34,520 bases of DNA from Marinibacterium sp. GTDB taxonomy: Bacteria > Pseudomonadota > Alphaproteobacteria > Rhodobacterales > Rhodobacteraceae. Positions 25,515 through 33,549 of the stretch are shown piece by piece. The notes under the pieces are model-generated. The model worked only from the letters and a program-made list of their open reading frames with translations. It made no database searches and was not told the DNA's origin. The first letter of the stretch is position 1; every line of letters starts with the position of its first letter. A program made the position numbers and the translations under genes. The stretch is from contig JAOXSC010000134.1 of assembly GCA_025800215.1 (NCBI GenBank), forward strand, positions 1-34,520, read 5' to 3'.

Positions 25515-26120
25515 ATGGCGCAGACTTCGACCATATCCACCCGCCTGACGGCCGATGCGAGGGCAGAGGCCCAGATACAGCCGTTGAGCGACCGGTTCTG
25601 CCAGCGGCTGGCGCGGGCGGCGCAGGATTATGCCCCGATCACCGCGCCTGTGCGCGTGCTCGATCTGGGGGATGCAACCCTGCGGCGCGCCCTGACCGAT
25701 GGCACCGATAAGCCCTGTCGGGTCGATCTGCTGTGCCCGCACGCCCCCACCGACAGCGCCAACAGCGCCGATGTGACCGTGATCCCCGGCACGCTGGGTC
25801 AGGCCGATCTGGATGGCGCGCTGTATGATCGGGTGCTCTGCGCCCATGCGATTGACCCGCGATCCGATCCGCAGTCGGCTTTGGCGTGGCTGTTTGATCG
25901 GCTCAAGCCCGGCGGTGTGGCTCTGTTCGTGATGTCGCGCCCGCGCTGGAGCGGCGCGCTGCTGCAGCGCCGGTTGGGCAAACCGGTGCTGTGCGAAAAC
26001 GGCGTGACCGAGCTGCTGGATCGGGTCGGGTTTGTCGACATCCTGTGCTGTGCACAGAAAAAAGACCCCGGCCGGGGCAAAAGCTGTGGCTATCTGGCAC
26101 GCAAGCCCAACGGGCTGTGA
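25515..26120 (+). CDS. Class I SAM-dependent methyltransferase-like protein
   Basis: A 201-residue protein with the outline of a Rossmann methyltransferase: motif I region VRVLDLGDATLRRAL, a middle region YDRVLCAHAIDP, and the post-motif LFDRLKPGGVALFVMSRPRW. The glycine-rich SAM loop is degenerate (DLGDAT rather than DxGxGxG), so catalysis is uncertain. It is short and lacks a clear substrate domain. The ATG at 25515 was chosen; a TTG two codons upstream is also in frame, and neither has a strong ribosome site. It lies in the same direction as the SDR gene before it and surE after it, with a hairpin between it and surE. Confidence 0.65.
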   Translation: MAQTSTISTRLTADARAEAQIQPLSDRFCQRLARAAQDYAPITAPVRVLDLGDATLRRALTDGTDKPCRVDLLCPHAPTDSANSADVTVIPGTLGQADLDGALYDRVLCAHAIDPRSDPQSALAWLFDRLKPGGVALFVMSRPRWSGALLQRRLGKPVLCENGVTELLDRVGFVDILCCAQKKDPGRGKSCGYLARKPNGL

Positions 26121-26150
26121 CCTTGGGGCCGGTCCAACTTGCCCTGCCCC

Positions 26151-26173
26151 CGCCCCTCGCCTAGAGAGGGGCG
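26151..26173 (+). terminator. GC hairpin between the methyltransferase-like gene and surE
   Basis: CGCCCCTC and GAGGGGCG form a perfect 8-bp stem with a 7-nt loop, 30 bp after the methyltransferase stop and 20 bp before surE. There is no T-run, so it may be a weak terminator, a processing site or a leader hairpin for surE. Confidence 0.4.
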
Positions 26174-26192
26174 AAACAAAAGGGCGGGACCG

Positions 26193-26975
26193 ATGCGCAT
26201 ACTCATCACCAATGACGACGGGATCAACGCTCCGGGGTTGAAAACGCTCGAGGCGATCGCCGCCGATCTTGCAGGCCCCGATGGCGAGGTCTGGACCGTC
26301 GCCCCCGCCTTCGAGCAATCGGGCGTGGGCCATTGCATCAGCTACACCCACCCGATGCTGATCGCCAAGATGGGCGAGCGTCGCTTTGCCGCCGAAGGAT
26401 CGCCCGCCGACTGCGTGCTGGGTGGTCTGCATGACGTTCTGGCCGACACCCCGCCCGATCTGGTTCTGTCGGGTGTGAACCGGGGCAACAACGCGGCGGA
26501 AAACACGCTGTATTCCGGCACCATCGGGGGCGCGATGGAGGCCGCGCTGCAGGGGCTGCCCGCCATCGCCCTGTCGCAATATCTGGGGCCCGACAATATC
26601 GGGCTGGCCGACCCGTTCGAGGCCGCCGCCGCCCACGGGGCGGATGTGATCCGCAAAGTGCTGACCGCCGCGCCCGAAAACGGGTCGGACTATCACATCT
26701 TCTACAATATCAATTTCCCGCCCGTCCCAGCCGATGCGGTCAAGGGCACGCGCGTGGTGCGCCAGGGCCGCCGGCCCGGCGTGCGCTTTTCGGCCGAACC
26801 CCAGTTGTCGCCCAGCGGGCGGCGGTTCTTGTGGATCAAGGGCGGCGATCAGCGCGTCCCCACCGCCGAAGGCACCGATGCGGCGGCCAATCTGGACGGC
26901 TATATCGCGGTCACACCCATGCGCGCGGATCTGACCGCCCATGACGTGATGGGCGCACTTGCCGGGATCGAGTGA
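26193..26975 (+). CDS. surE: 5'/3'-nucleotidase SurE
   Basis: Metal-dependent nucleotidase (stationary-phase survival protein) that removes phosphate from nucleoside 5'- and 3'-monophosphates. The 260-residue protein begins with the hallmark [20 protein letters not shown], in which Asp8 and Asp9 bind the divalent metal. The second metal region is [20 protein letters not shown], followed by [18 protein letters not shown]. The ATG at 26193 was chosen because the motif starts there; GGGCGGGA upstream serves as ribosome site. It overlaps pcm by 4 bp (GTGA), as in many proteobacteria. Confidence 0.95.
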   Translation: MRILITNDDGINAPGLKTLEAIAADLAGPDGEVWTVAPAFEQSGVGHCISYTHPMLIAKMGERRFAAEGSPADCVLGGLHDVLADTPPDLVLSGVNRGNNAAENTLYSGTIGGAMEAALQGLPAIALSQYLGPDNIGLADPFEAAAAHGADVIRKVLTAAPENGSDYHIFYNINFPPVPADAVKGTRVVRQGRRPGVRFSAEPQLSPSGRRFLWIKGGDQRVPTAEGTDAAANLDGYIAVTPMRADLTAHDVMGALAGIE

Positions 26976-27631
26976 GCATTGCGATGACCGGCCCGTCGGC
27001 AGAAGACAAGATGCAGTTCCTTTTTGCGCTGCGCTCCAAGGGCGTGACGGATCGGCGCGTGCTGAACGCGATGGAAGACATCGACCGTGGCCCCTTCGTG
27101 CGCGGCGTCTTTGCCGGGCGCGCTTACGAGGACACCCCCCTGCCCATCGCCTGCGGCCAGACCATCAGCCAGCCATCGGTGGTGGGGGTCATGACCCAGG
27201 CGCTGGATCTGAGCGGGCGTGACAAGGTGCTCGAGATCGGCACCGGGTCGGGCTATCAGGCGGCTGTGCTGTCGCGGCTGGCGCGACGCGTCTATACGGT
27301 GGACCGTCACCGCAGGCTGGTGCGCGAAGCCGGTGAGATCTTTGCCGCCATGGGCCTGTCGAACATCACCACCATGGTGGGCGACGGATCGCACGGGGTG
27401 CCCGAACAGGCCCCCTTTGACCGGATCCTGGTGACGGCAGCCGCCGAAGATCCGCCCGGCCCGCTCTTGGCGCAGCTCAAGATCGGCGGTATCATGGTGG
27501 TGCCGGTGGGGCAGTCGGACGCGGTGCAACAGCTGATCCGCGTGCGCCGCACCGAAACCGGCTTTGACTATGACGAACTGCGCCCGGTGCGTTTCGTGCC
27601 ATTGCTCGAAGGGCTGGGTCAGGACAGCTGA
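26972..27631 (+). CDS. pcm: Protein-L-isoaspartate O-methyltransferase
   Basis: SAM-dependent enzyme that starts repair of isoaspartyl residues in ageing proteins. The 219-residue product has the family's substrate motif [20 protein letters not shown] and the SAM loop [19 protein letters not shown], followed by [14 protein letters not shown] and [20 protein letters not shown]. The GTG at 26972 overlaps the surE stop; an ATG at 26984 (MTGPSAEDK) is an equally possible start. It sits between surE and nlpD, the classical neighbourhood of this gene. Confidence 0.95.
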   Translation: MSIAMTGPSAEDKMQFLFALRSKGVTDRRVLNAMEDIDRGPFVRGVFAGRAYEDTPLPIACGQTISQPSVVGVMTQALDLSGRDKVLEIGTGSGYQAAVLSRLARRVYTVDRHRRLVREAGEIFAAMGLSNITTMVGDGSHGVPEQAPFDRILVTAAAEDPPGPLLAQLKIGGIMVVPVGQSDAVQQLIRVRRTETGFDYDELRPVRFVPLLEGLGQDS

Positions 27632-27734
27632 GACATGATCCGGACGCAGGCCCGCCACTGACGGCCCAACGCCGGTGATTTTGGATTTAACGGCCAAGCC
27701 CCGCAGCAAAGAAGGGCAGACCGAGGGTATCGAG

Positions 27735-28925
27735 ATGCAGTTTTCCCCCATTTATCGCGCTGTAGCGCTGTCGTCACTGGCGCTGCTTGCGGCCTGTGAT
27801 CAACCCATTGACCTGGATGTGCGCGATCAGCTTGGCGGGTTTTCCACCGCTGATGCGGCGCGCGCAGCATCGGCCGCGCGGCCCGAGCCGGATGCGCGCG
27901 GGGTGATCACCTATCCCAATTATCAGGTCGCAGTGGCGCGCAATGGCGATACGGTGCAGTCCATCGCCGCCCGGCTGGGCCTCAATGCGGCGTCGCTGGC
28001 CCGGTTCAACGGGATCGACGCAGACAGCCCGCTGCGCGCAGGCGAGGTGATCGCGCTGCCCAAGAAAGTGCCGACCGCAGACGAGGTCGACATCGCAGCC
28101 CTGGCCGAAGACGCCATCGACAGCGCCCCCAACCCCGGCGGCGTGGCGGTGACCCCGCTGGCGCCTGCCGCGACCGCGAAACCCGATGCTGCAGCCAAGC
28201 CGACAACGAAACCCGCTGCCAAACCGACGGGCCCCGAGCCGATCCGCCACAAGGTCAAGCGCGGCGAGACCGCCTATACGATTGCGCGTCTTTACGACGT
28301 ACCGGTGCAGACGGTGGCGGAATGGAACGGGCTTGGTCCTGATTTTGCCGTGCGCGAAGGCCAGCAACTGCTGATCCCGCGGACCGGATCGGCCAGCGCG
28401 AGCAGCGCTGCGGCGTCCCCCACCGCCCCCGGTGCGGGCAGCCCGACGCCCACGCCGCCTTCGGCGACCACGCCGCTGCCTGCCAATGATGTGGAACCCG
28501 GCGCCGCCGCTGCATCAACCGCCGCCGCCAGCGCCGCGGCTGTCGGTGCCGCCGGATCGACAACCAAGGCCAGTGCGGGCGCGATGGCCTATCCGGTTCA
28601 GGGCAAGATCATCCGCGACTACGCCAAGGGCCGCAATGAAGGCATCGACATTTCCGCCGCCCCCGGCACGCCTGTGGGCGCGGCCGAAAGCGGCACCGTC
28701 GCTGCGATCACCACGGATGCCGACAAGGTGCCGATCGTGGTGGTGCGCCATCCCGACAACCTGCTGACGGTCTATGCCAATGTGGACAAGATCACCGTGT
28801 CCAAAGGCGACAGCGTGAAACGCGGCCAGAAGATCGGCCAGCTGCGGTCGGGGCCGGATGCCTATGTGCATTTCGAGGTGCGCAAAGGGTTCGAAAGCGT
28901 CGATCCGACCCAGTATCTGAAGTGA
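27735..28925 (+). CDS. nlpD: NlpD-like lipoprotein: two LysM domains and a degenerate M23 domain
   Basis: Outer-membrane or periplasmic lipoprotein that in E. coli activates the amidase AmiC at division. The 396-residue protein starts with a signal peptide ending in the lipobox LALLAACD (Cys near residue 21). Two LysM peptidoglycan-binding domains follow (YQVAVARNGDTVQSIAARLG at about 70, and HKVKRGETAYTIARLYDVPV at about 172), separated and followed by Ala/Pro/Thr-rich linkers. The C-terminal M23/LytM domain has NEGIDISAAPGTPVGAAESG, where the first zinc-binding His of the usual HxGIDI is Asn, and later YVHFEVRKG. It is therefore probably non-catalytic, as NlpD is. The ATG follows GAGGG. It completes the surE-pcm-nlpD unit. 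Confidence 0.9.
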   Translation: MQFSPIYRAVALSSLALLAACDQPIDLDVRDQLGGFSTADAARAASAARPEPDARGVITYPNYQVAVARNGDTVQSIAARLGLNAASLARFNGIDADSPLRAGEVIALPKKVPTADEVDIAALAEDAIDSAPNPGGVAVTPLAPAATAKPDAAAKPTTKPAAKPTGPEPIRHKVKRGETAYTIARLYDVPVQTVAEWNGLGPDFAVREGQQLLIPRTGSASASSAAASPTAPGAGSPTPTPPSATTPLPANDVEPGAAAASTAAASAAAVGAAGSTTKASAGAMAYPVQGKIIRDYAKGRNEGIDISAAPGTPVGAAESGTVAAITTDADKVPIVVVRHPDNLLTVYANVDKITVSKGDSVKRGQKIGQLRSGPDAYVHFEVRKGFESVDPTQYLK

Positions 28926-28936
28926 TGTGAGGCCGT

Positions 28937-28953
28937 CGCCGCCGATGGCGGCG
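28937..28953 (+). terminator. Hairpin after nlpD
   Basis: CGCCGCC, loop GAT, GGCGGCG form a perfect 7-bp stem 11 bp after the nlpD stop. It has no T-run and is followed within 10 bp by the second hairpin of copy B of the intergenic element, so the two together probably end the surE-pcm-nlpD transcript. Confidence 0.45.
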
Positions 28954-28960
28954 ATCAAGG

Positions 28961-29025
28961 GAGGGGGCGCTGCCCCCTCTGGCTGCGCCATTCACCCCCG
29001 AGGTATTTTTCGCCACAAAGAAGGG
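28961..29025 (+). repeat. Intergenic GC-hairpin element, copy B
   Basis: A perfect 8-bp stem (GAGGGGGC, loop GCT, GCCCCCTC; 28961-28979), a 13-bp spacer, then cacccccgaggtattt and ccacaaagaaggg 4 bp apart (28993-29025). It closely matches copy A at 18657-18707. It ends exactly at the stop codon of the convergent DUF815 gene, so it could serve both transcripts. Confidence 0.75.
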
Positions 29026-29865
29026 TCAGAGACGGCGCCCGTTGCGACCGGCGAGATCGGTGAAGAACTGCCAGGCGACGCGGCCTGAGCGGGCGCCGCG
29101 TGTGGCCTGCCATTCGATGGCCTCGGCCCGCAGGGTGGCGGGATCCGGGGTCAGGTCATGGGCGGCGCAGTAGCCGTCGATCATGGCGAGGAATTCGTCC
29201 TGGCTGCAGGGGTGGAAGCCCAGCCAGAGGCCGAAGCGGTCCGAGAGCGAGACCTTTTCTTCCACCGCCTCTGACGGGTTGATGGCCGATGAGCGCTCGT
29301 TTTCGATCATGTCACGCGGCATCAGGTGGCGGCGGTTTGAGGTGGCGTAGAAGACCACGTTGTCCGGCCGCCCTTCGATCCCGCCATCCAGCACCGCCTT
29401 GAGTGATTTGTAGTGCTGATCGTCATGGCTGAAGCTGAGATCGTCACAGAACAGGATGAACCGTTGCGGGGCCGCGCGCAGATGGGTCAGCAGGCGGCCG
29501 ACGCTGGGCAGGTCTTCGCGTTGCAGCTCGACCAGTTTGAGATCGGGATGATCGGGGTGCAATGCGCCGTGTACCGCTTTGACCAGGCTGGATTTTCCCA
29601 TGCCGCGCGCGCCCCAGAGCAGCGCGTTGTTGGCCCCGTATCCTTTGGCAAAGCGGGCGGTGTTGTCATAGAGCGTGTCGCGCGCGCGGTCGATGCCCAC
29701 CAGCAGGTCGAGCGCGACGCGATTGACCTCAGGTACCGGGGCCAGACGGTCGGGATCGACCTGCCAGACGAAGGCCGGCGCGCTGTCGAAATCAGGGGCG
29801 CCCATGGGGGCCGGAGCCATGCGTTCAAGCGCTTCGGCGATGCGGATCAGGGTGGTGTCGGTCAT
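29026..29865 (-). CDS. DUF815 family AAA+-type ATP-binding protein
   Basis: A 279-residue P-loop protein of the DUF815 family, whose role is not established. Walker A is GARGMGKSSLVKAV (residues 85-98), and Walker B is FILFCDDLSF (about 134). A conserved stretch, SLKAVLDGGIEGRPDNVVFY and then ATSNRRHLMPRDM, gives a sensor-1-like asparagine. ERSSAINPSEAVEEKVSLSD and RFGLWLGFHP are typical of the family. The ATG at 29865 follows GGAGACACC. The stop abuts repeat copy B. It is transcribed towards nlpD, and its upstream side faces the gene-poor region containing the insertion sequence. Confidence 0.85.
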   Translation of the reverse strand: MTDTTLIRIAEALERMAPAPMGAPDFDSAPAFVWQVDPDRLAPVPEVNRVALDLLVGIDRARDTLYDNTARFAKGYGANNALLWGARGMGKSSLVKAVHGALHPDHPDLKLVELQREDLPSVGRLLTHLRAAPQRFILFCDDLSFSHDDQHYKSLKAVLDGGIEGRPDNVVFYATSNRRHLMPRDMIENERSSAINPSEAVEEKVSLSDRFGLWLGFHPCSQDEFLAMIDGYCAAHDLTPDPATLRAEAIEWQATRGARSGRVAWQFFTDLAGRNGRRL

Positions 29866-30369
29866 TGGTGTCTCCGTCCTGCTGGGGGAGCAGAAACCAG
29901 TTTTGGCGGCGTTCCACAAGATATGCGGGTGAGATTCGGGTGTGCGGAACGGGCCCAGGTTCTGTGTTGGCGATTTGTTTACGCGGGCCGGGCAAGAGTT
30001 GAGTGTGCATAGGGCGTGTTCGGACTGGGGCGGATGTTTCCGGGCGTTGCCGCGGACTGGGCTGGCCTGCGCGCTGCGGTTGCCACCGGCGGGCCATGCG
30101 GCGGGCCTGTGGTTGAAGGAATGAAGGGATGATCATGCGCGGACCGCGTCGGTCGCACGACCATACCTATTGCCATGGCAGAGAGTGCAATGTTCGCCGA
30201 CCCGCATGTCGAAGGCCGCTCCTGATCGCGCGCCATGGTCTGGCCCTGACACAGCTCTCAATGCGAGGGATCGGCATGCCATCCAGAGCTGGGGCAAGGG
30301 TGACGATCTTGTGTGCCTTGGGGTTGTGCAGGACTGACAGCGGTCAGCTGAGATGGTGCGCCTATTGGA
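29866..30369. other. About 500 bp with no recognisable gene, left of the IS element
   Basis: Open frames exist on both strands but none shows a known family, a good start with ribosome site, or convincing codon use. The last part (about 30300-30369) contains the small inverted repeat CTGAC-AGCG-GTCAG. The region may hold the decayed remains of a gene or the upstream region of the DUF815 gene. Its sequence continues, after removal of the IS, into 31689-31806. Confidence 0.5.
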
Positions 30370-30377
30370 CCGCGCTT
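30370..30377. repeat. Target-site duplication, left copy
   Basis: The 8 bp CCGCGCTT directly before the left terminal repeat are repeated exactly at 31681-31688 directly after the right one. IS256-family elements typically make 8- or 9-bp duplications. Confidence 0.9.
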
Positions 30378-30406
30378 GAGACTGTCCGGAATTCTGTGCC
30401 CTGGCG
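30378..30406 (+). repeat. IS256-family left terminal inverted repeat
   Basis: Begins GAGACTGTCCGGAATT and ends TGTGCCCTGGCG. It matches the reverse complement of 31652-31680 at 26 of 29 positions. Confidence 0.9.
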
Positions 30407-30435
30407 TGGTAGCTCTAAGATGAGGAGACCCACGT

Positions 30436-31645
30436 ATGAGCATCGACAAAGACCTTCTGGACCAGCTGATGGAAGGGCGGAAGCCCGGTGACCTTTTCGG
30501 CCAAGACGGCATTTTGCAGGAACTGACCAAGGCGCTGGCAAAGCGCGCTTTGCGCACTGAACTGGACCAGCATCTCACTGAGGAACGGGCCGATCCTCCG
30601 ACCGAAGGGGAAAACCAGGCCCCCAATCGGCGCAATGGCAGCAGCCCGAAGACGGTGACGACGGACAGCGGCAAAGTGGTCCTGGACATCCCCCGCGACC
30701 GCAACGGCAGTTTCGATCCCGTGTTGATCGCCAAGTATCAGCGTCGCTTCCCGGAGTTCGACACCAAGATCATCAGCATGTATGCGCGCGGCATGACCAC
30801 CCGCGAGATCCAGCGCCACATCGAAGAGATCTACGGGATCGAGGCCTCGCCCAGCCTGATCTCGGCGATCACGGATGCGGTCACCGCCTGGCAAAACCGG
30901 CCCCTCGAACCGTGCTACCCCGTCGTCTTCATGGACGCGATCCGGGTCAATATCCGCAGTGACGGGGCGGTCAGCAACAAGGCGGTCTTCGTGGCCTTGG
31001 CGATCTTGCCGGATGGCACACGGGACGTTCTGGGCCTGTGGTTTCAGGCCAATGAGGGTGCAAAGTTCTGGGCCAAGGTGCTGAACGACCTGCGCAACCG
31101 AGGTGTTCAGGACATCCTGATCGCGGTGGTGGACGGCCTCAAGGGCTTTCCCCAGGCCATCGAAGCGGCCTTTCCACAGGCCCAAATACAGACCTGCATC
31201 GTGCACCTGCTGCGCCATTCCATGAGCTTTGCCAGCTACAAGGATCGCAAGACCGTCGCGGCGGCCTTGAAAGCGGTCTACACCGCCGTGGATGCCACCG
31301 CCGCGGAGGCCGCGGGCCGGGTTCGAGGACAGCGAGCTGGCCGCCAAATACCCGGCAATCGCGCCGAGCTGGCGGCGGTCCTGGAACGAGGTCATCCCGT
31401 TTCTGGACGACCCGCCCGAGGTGCGCAGGCTGATCTACACCACGAACGCCATCGAAGCGCTGAACTCCAAGATCCGCCGCGCCGTCAGAACAAGGGGCCA
31501 CTTCCCCAGTGACGAGGCGGCCGCAAAATTGATCTATCTCGCGCTGAATGCTACCTCTCAGGAGTGGAAGCGTTCCGTGCGCGAGTGGCACGCGGTCAAA
31601 AGCCAGTTCGCGATCATGTTCGAAGACCGCTTCCCAATGGCGTAA
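30436..31645 (+). pseudogene. IS256-family transposase, frameshifted
   Basis: The intact family protein has about 400 residues. Here the first frame gives MSIDKDLLDQLMEGRKPGDL and runs through the first catalytic Asp region (PVVFMDAIRVNIRS) and the second (LIAVVDGLKGFPQAIEAAFP, followed by the C/H pair in TCIVHLLRHS). At 31314-31322 the reading frame changes; the rest (FEDSELAAKYPAIAPSWRRS, then IYTTNAIEALNSKIRRAVRT with the catalytic Glu) is in the +1 frame and ends at 31645. Comparison with the family (AAEAAL-x-x-FEDSE) fits loss of 2 bases. The first frame instead reads on to a stop at 31512 and would lack the Glu, so it should be inactive. GAGGAG lies upstream of the ATG at 30436. A sequencing error cannot be excluded. 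Confidence 0.88.
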
Positions 31646-31651
31646 TCAAAG

Positions 31652-31680
31652 CGCCAGGGCACAAAATTCTGGATAGTCTC
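31652..31680 (-). repeat. IS256-family right terminal inverted repeat
   Basis: Starts 6 bp after the transposase stop (CGCCAGGGCACAAAATT) and ends in ATAGTCTC. It pairs with 30378-30406 with three mismatches. Confidence 0.9.
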
Positions 31681-31688
31681 CCGCGCTT
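31681..31688. repeat. Target-site duplication, right copy
   Basis: CCGCGCTT, identical to 30370-30377. Confidence 0.9.
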
Positions 31689-31806
31689 TGCACGCCATTG
31701 ATGCCAGCCGCGACCGCTCATCATGCAACACCTTTGAACGGCAAGCGCCGGATCCGAAGACCCGGCGCCCTGTGTTTCAGAAGGCCCGTTTCATGGCCCC
31801 GCCCCG

Positions 31807-32688
31807 TCAGCCCAAGGGCTTGGTCGGATCATCGGGGTCGGCGACAAGGTCTTCTTCGTCCTCGTCATCATAGTACCCTTGGGCGCGCAGCTCGGCCTCG
31901 CGCTTTTTCTCGACGCGGGCGACCAGGAAGATGGACACTTCGTAAAGCCCGTAGACCACGACGAACAGAATCACCTGTGTGATCACATCGGGCGGTGTCA
32001 CAAGGGCTGCCAGAACCAGGATCGCCACCACCGCATATTTGCGCACGGCCCCCAGACCTTCGGCACTGACCAGCCCCGCCTTGCCCATCAGCGTCAGCAG
32101 AACCGGCAGCTGGAAACACAGACCAAAGGCCACGATGAACTTGATCGTGAGGTTCAGATATTCCTGCGCCGAGCCCTGAAACACCACGCTCAGCGGCGCG
32201 CTCTGGCCGTCGGCCAGTGCTTCGCCTTCGGCGCCAAACTGCTGGAACCCAAGGAAAAAGTCATAAGCCAGCGGCGTGACCACATAGAACGCAAATGACG
32301 CGCCCAGCAGGAACATGAACGGCGAGGCAATCAGGAACGGCAGAAACGCCCCCTTCTCAGAGCGATACAGCCCCGGCGCCACAAAGCGCCACATCTGAAA
32401 GGCCAGATAAGGAAAGGACAGGATCAAGCCCCCCAGCAGCGACACTTTGATCGCCACAAAGAACCCCTCCTGCGGGCTGATAAAGATCAGACCACAATCC
32501 TGCCCCCGCTCGGACAGCACGCTGCACAAAGGCGCGGTCAGAAAGTTGAAGATCGGCGTCGCCACGGTGAAACAGATCACCATCCCCACCAGAAAGGCCA
32601 CAACACAGTGAATGAGCCGCGTGCGCAGCTCGGCCAGATGCTCGATCAGCGGCGCGGCGCTGTCCTCGATCTCGTCGGTATTGCTCAT
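31807..32688 (-). CDS. tatC: Twin-arginine translocase subunit TatC
   Basis: Core receptor of the Tat system, which exports folded proteins with twin-arginine signal peptides; molybdenum enzymes are frequent cargo in bacteria generally. The 293-residue protein has the six-helix layout: after the conserved cytoplasmic start [20 protein letters not shown] come hydrophobic segments, including [20 protein letters not shown], the motif [60 protein letters not shown] and the last [20 protein letters not shown]. The C-terminus has a long acidic tail ([17 protein letters not shown]). It overlaps tatB by 4 bp and is last in the tatABC operon. Confidence 0.96.
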   Translation of the reverse strand: MSNTDEIEDSAAPLIEHLAELRTRLIHCVVAFLVGMVICFTVATPIFNFLTAPLCSVLSERGQDCGLIFISPQEGFFVAIKVSLLGGLILSFPYLAFQMWRFVAPGLYRSEKGAFLPFLIASPFMFLLGASFAFYVVTPLAYDFFLGFQQFGAEGEALADGQSAPLSVVFQGSAQEYLNLTIKFIVAFGLCFQLPVLLTLMGKAGLVSAEGLGAVRKYAVVAILVLAALVTPPDVITQVILFVVVYGLYEVSIFLVARVEKKREAELRAQGYYDDEDEEDLVADPDDPTKPLG

Positions 32689-33152
32689 GTGTCGTCCTTG
32701 CCTTCACCGGCGCGGCTTGCGGCCTCAAGTGCCTCGGCGCGTTCCATCGCTTCCTGCGCTTCGCGCGCCTTGCGCTCGGCAATGGCGCGGGCGGTGCCAG
32801 CTTCGATCTTTTTGCTGTCCTCAGCGCGTTTCGCGGCCAGTTTGCCGGTCTCGCTGTCGCTGTCGAACTTGGTGGGGTCAAGACTGCTGGTGACGTCACG
32901 GGCAGCATCGCGCACCCCGTCCATCGCCGTATTCAGCGGATTGGTCGCCGCCTTGATCCCCTGCGCCACGTCCCGCATGCCGCTTTCATCAGCCGCCTCG
33001 TTCATGGCGCTGCTGAATTCACGCGCCATGCCCCGCAGCCGACCGACCCAGCGCCCGACATTGCGAAACAGCACTGGCAAATCCTTGGGACCAACAACGA
33101 TCAGCGCAACGATGCCTATGACCAGAATCTCGGTCCAGCCCAGATCGAACAT
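32685..33152 (-). CDS. tatB: Twin-arginine translocase subunit TatB
   Basis: TatB binds TatC to form the signal-peptide receptor. The 155-residue protein starts with the single membrane helix [20 protein letters not shown] and the hinge [20 protein letters not shown], then an amphipathic helix and a long charged tail rich in Ala, Glu and Lys, probably coiled-coil (about residues 105-150). It lies 6 bp after tatA and overlaps tatC by 4 bp. The helix-GPKDLP pattern separates it from TatA. Confidence 0.94.
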   Translation of the reverse strand: MFDLGWTEILVIGIVALIVVGPKDLPVLFRNVGRWVGRLRGMAREFSSAMNEAADESGMRDVAQGIKAATNPLNTAMDGVRDAARDVTSSLDPTKFDSDSETGKLAAKRAEDSKKIEAGTARAIAERKAREAQEAMERAEALEAASRAGEGKDDT

Positions 33153-33158
33153 CGGGGA

Positions 33159-33374
33159 TTACACCTTGTCTTTGTCGGTCTCGGGCGTAACGTCCTTGGC
33201 CTCGACAGCGGCGTCCTGTTCGATTTCCTCGGTGCCCTCGTTGATGCCCTTTTTGAACGAAGTGATGCCTTTGCCAACTTCACCCATCAGCGAGCTGATC
33301 TTGCCGCGGCCAAAAAGAACCAGAACCACAACAGCAATAAGCAGAAGACCCGGAAGGCCGATATTGTTCAACAT
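33159..33374 (-). CDS. tatA: Twin-arginine translocase subunit TatA
   Basis: Pore-forming subunit of the Tat translocase. The 71-residue protein has a short membrane helix ([15 protein letters not shown]), then [20 protein letters not shown], the TatA hinge and amphipathic helix, and an acidic tail ending DKDKV. The ATG at 33374 follows AGAGGA at a good spacing. It is the first gene of the tatABC operon; the upstream region carries an inverted repeat (33396-33411) and is shared with the divergent regulator gene. Confidence 0.95.
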   Translation of the reverse strand: MLNNIGLPGLLLIAVVVLVLFGRGKISSLMGEVGKGITSFKKGINEGTEEIEQDAAVEAKDVTPETDKDKV

Positions 33375-33395
33375 GATCTATCCTCTGATTTGAGC

Positions 33396-33411
33396 GCGTA
33401 ATCTTTTACGC
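33396..33411. promoter_or_regulatory. Inverted repeat in the tatA leader
   Basis: GCGTAA-TCTT-TTACGC is a perfect 6-bp palindrome 22 bp upstream of the tatA start. It may be an operator or an RNA hairpin; the bound factor is unknown. Confidence 0.4.
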
Positions 33412-33518
33412 CTTTGCACCCGTCCTAAGACATCCCCGCCGCCGTGGAAAGCAATCAACCCGGCCCGTGCTTTGGGTGGTGCCGCAAATTTGGGGGGAAT
33501 TTGAGAGGCGCGCCATTT

Positions 33519-33538
33519 ACTGACATGTTTTTGTCAGT
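33519..33538. promoter_or_regulatory. Palindrome upstream of the WYL regulator (probable operator)
   Basis: ACTGACA-N6-TGTCAGT, a perfect 7-bp inverted repeat, ends 11 bp before the regulator's ATG. A partial GTTAAT (33537-33542) resembles a -10 element. The position would allow self-repression. No ribosome site is visible between it and the ATG, so the transcript could be leaderless or nearly so. Confidence 0.5.
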
Positions 33539-33549
33539 TAATCAGCCCT

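Larger units (their letters stand above)
30378..31680 (+). mobile_element. IS256-family insertion sequence, complete ends, 1303 bp
   Basis: The element is bounded by imperfect 29-bp inverted repeats with 26 identities and by a perfect 8-bp target duplication, so both ends are intact. It carries one transposase gene of the IS256 (Mutator-like) family, which is broken by a frameshift. It lies between the DUF815 gene and tatC, outside any recognisable intact gene. The perfect duplication points to a fairly recent insertion. Confidence 0.92.

Noticed and set aside
31292-31330. Programmed frameshift in the IS256 transposase
   Set aside because: IS256-family elements normally encode a single-frame transposase, and there is no slippery A-run or heptamer at the junction; a small deletion explains it better.
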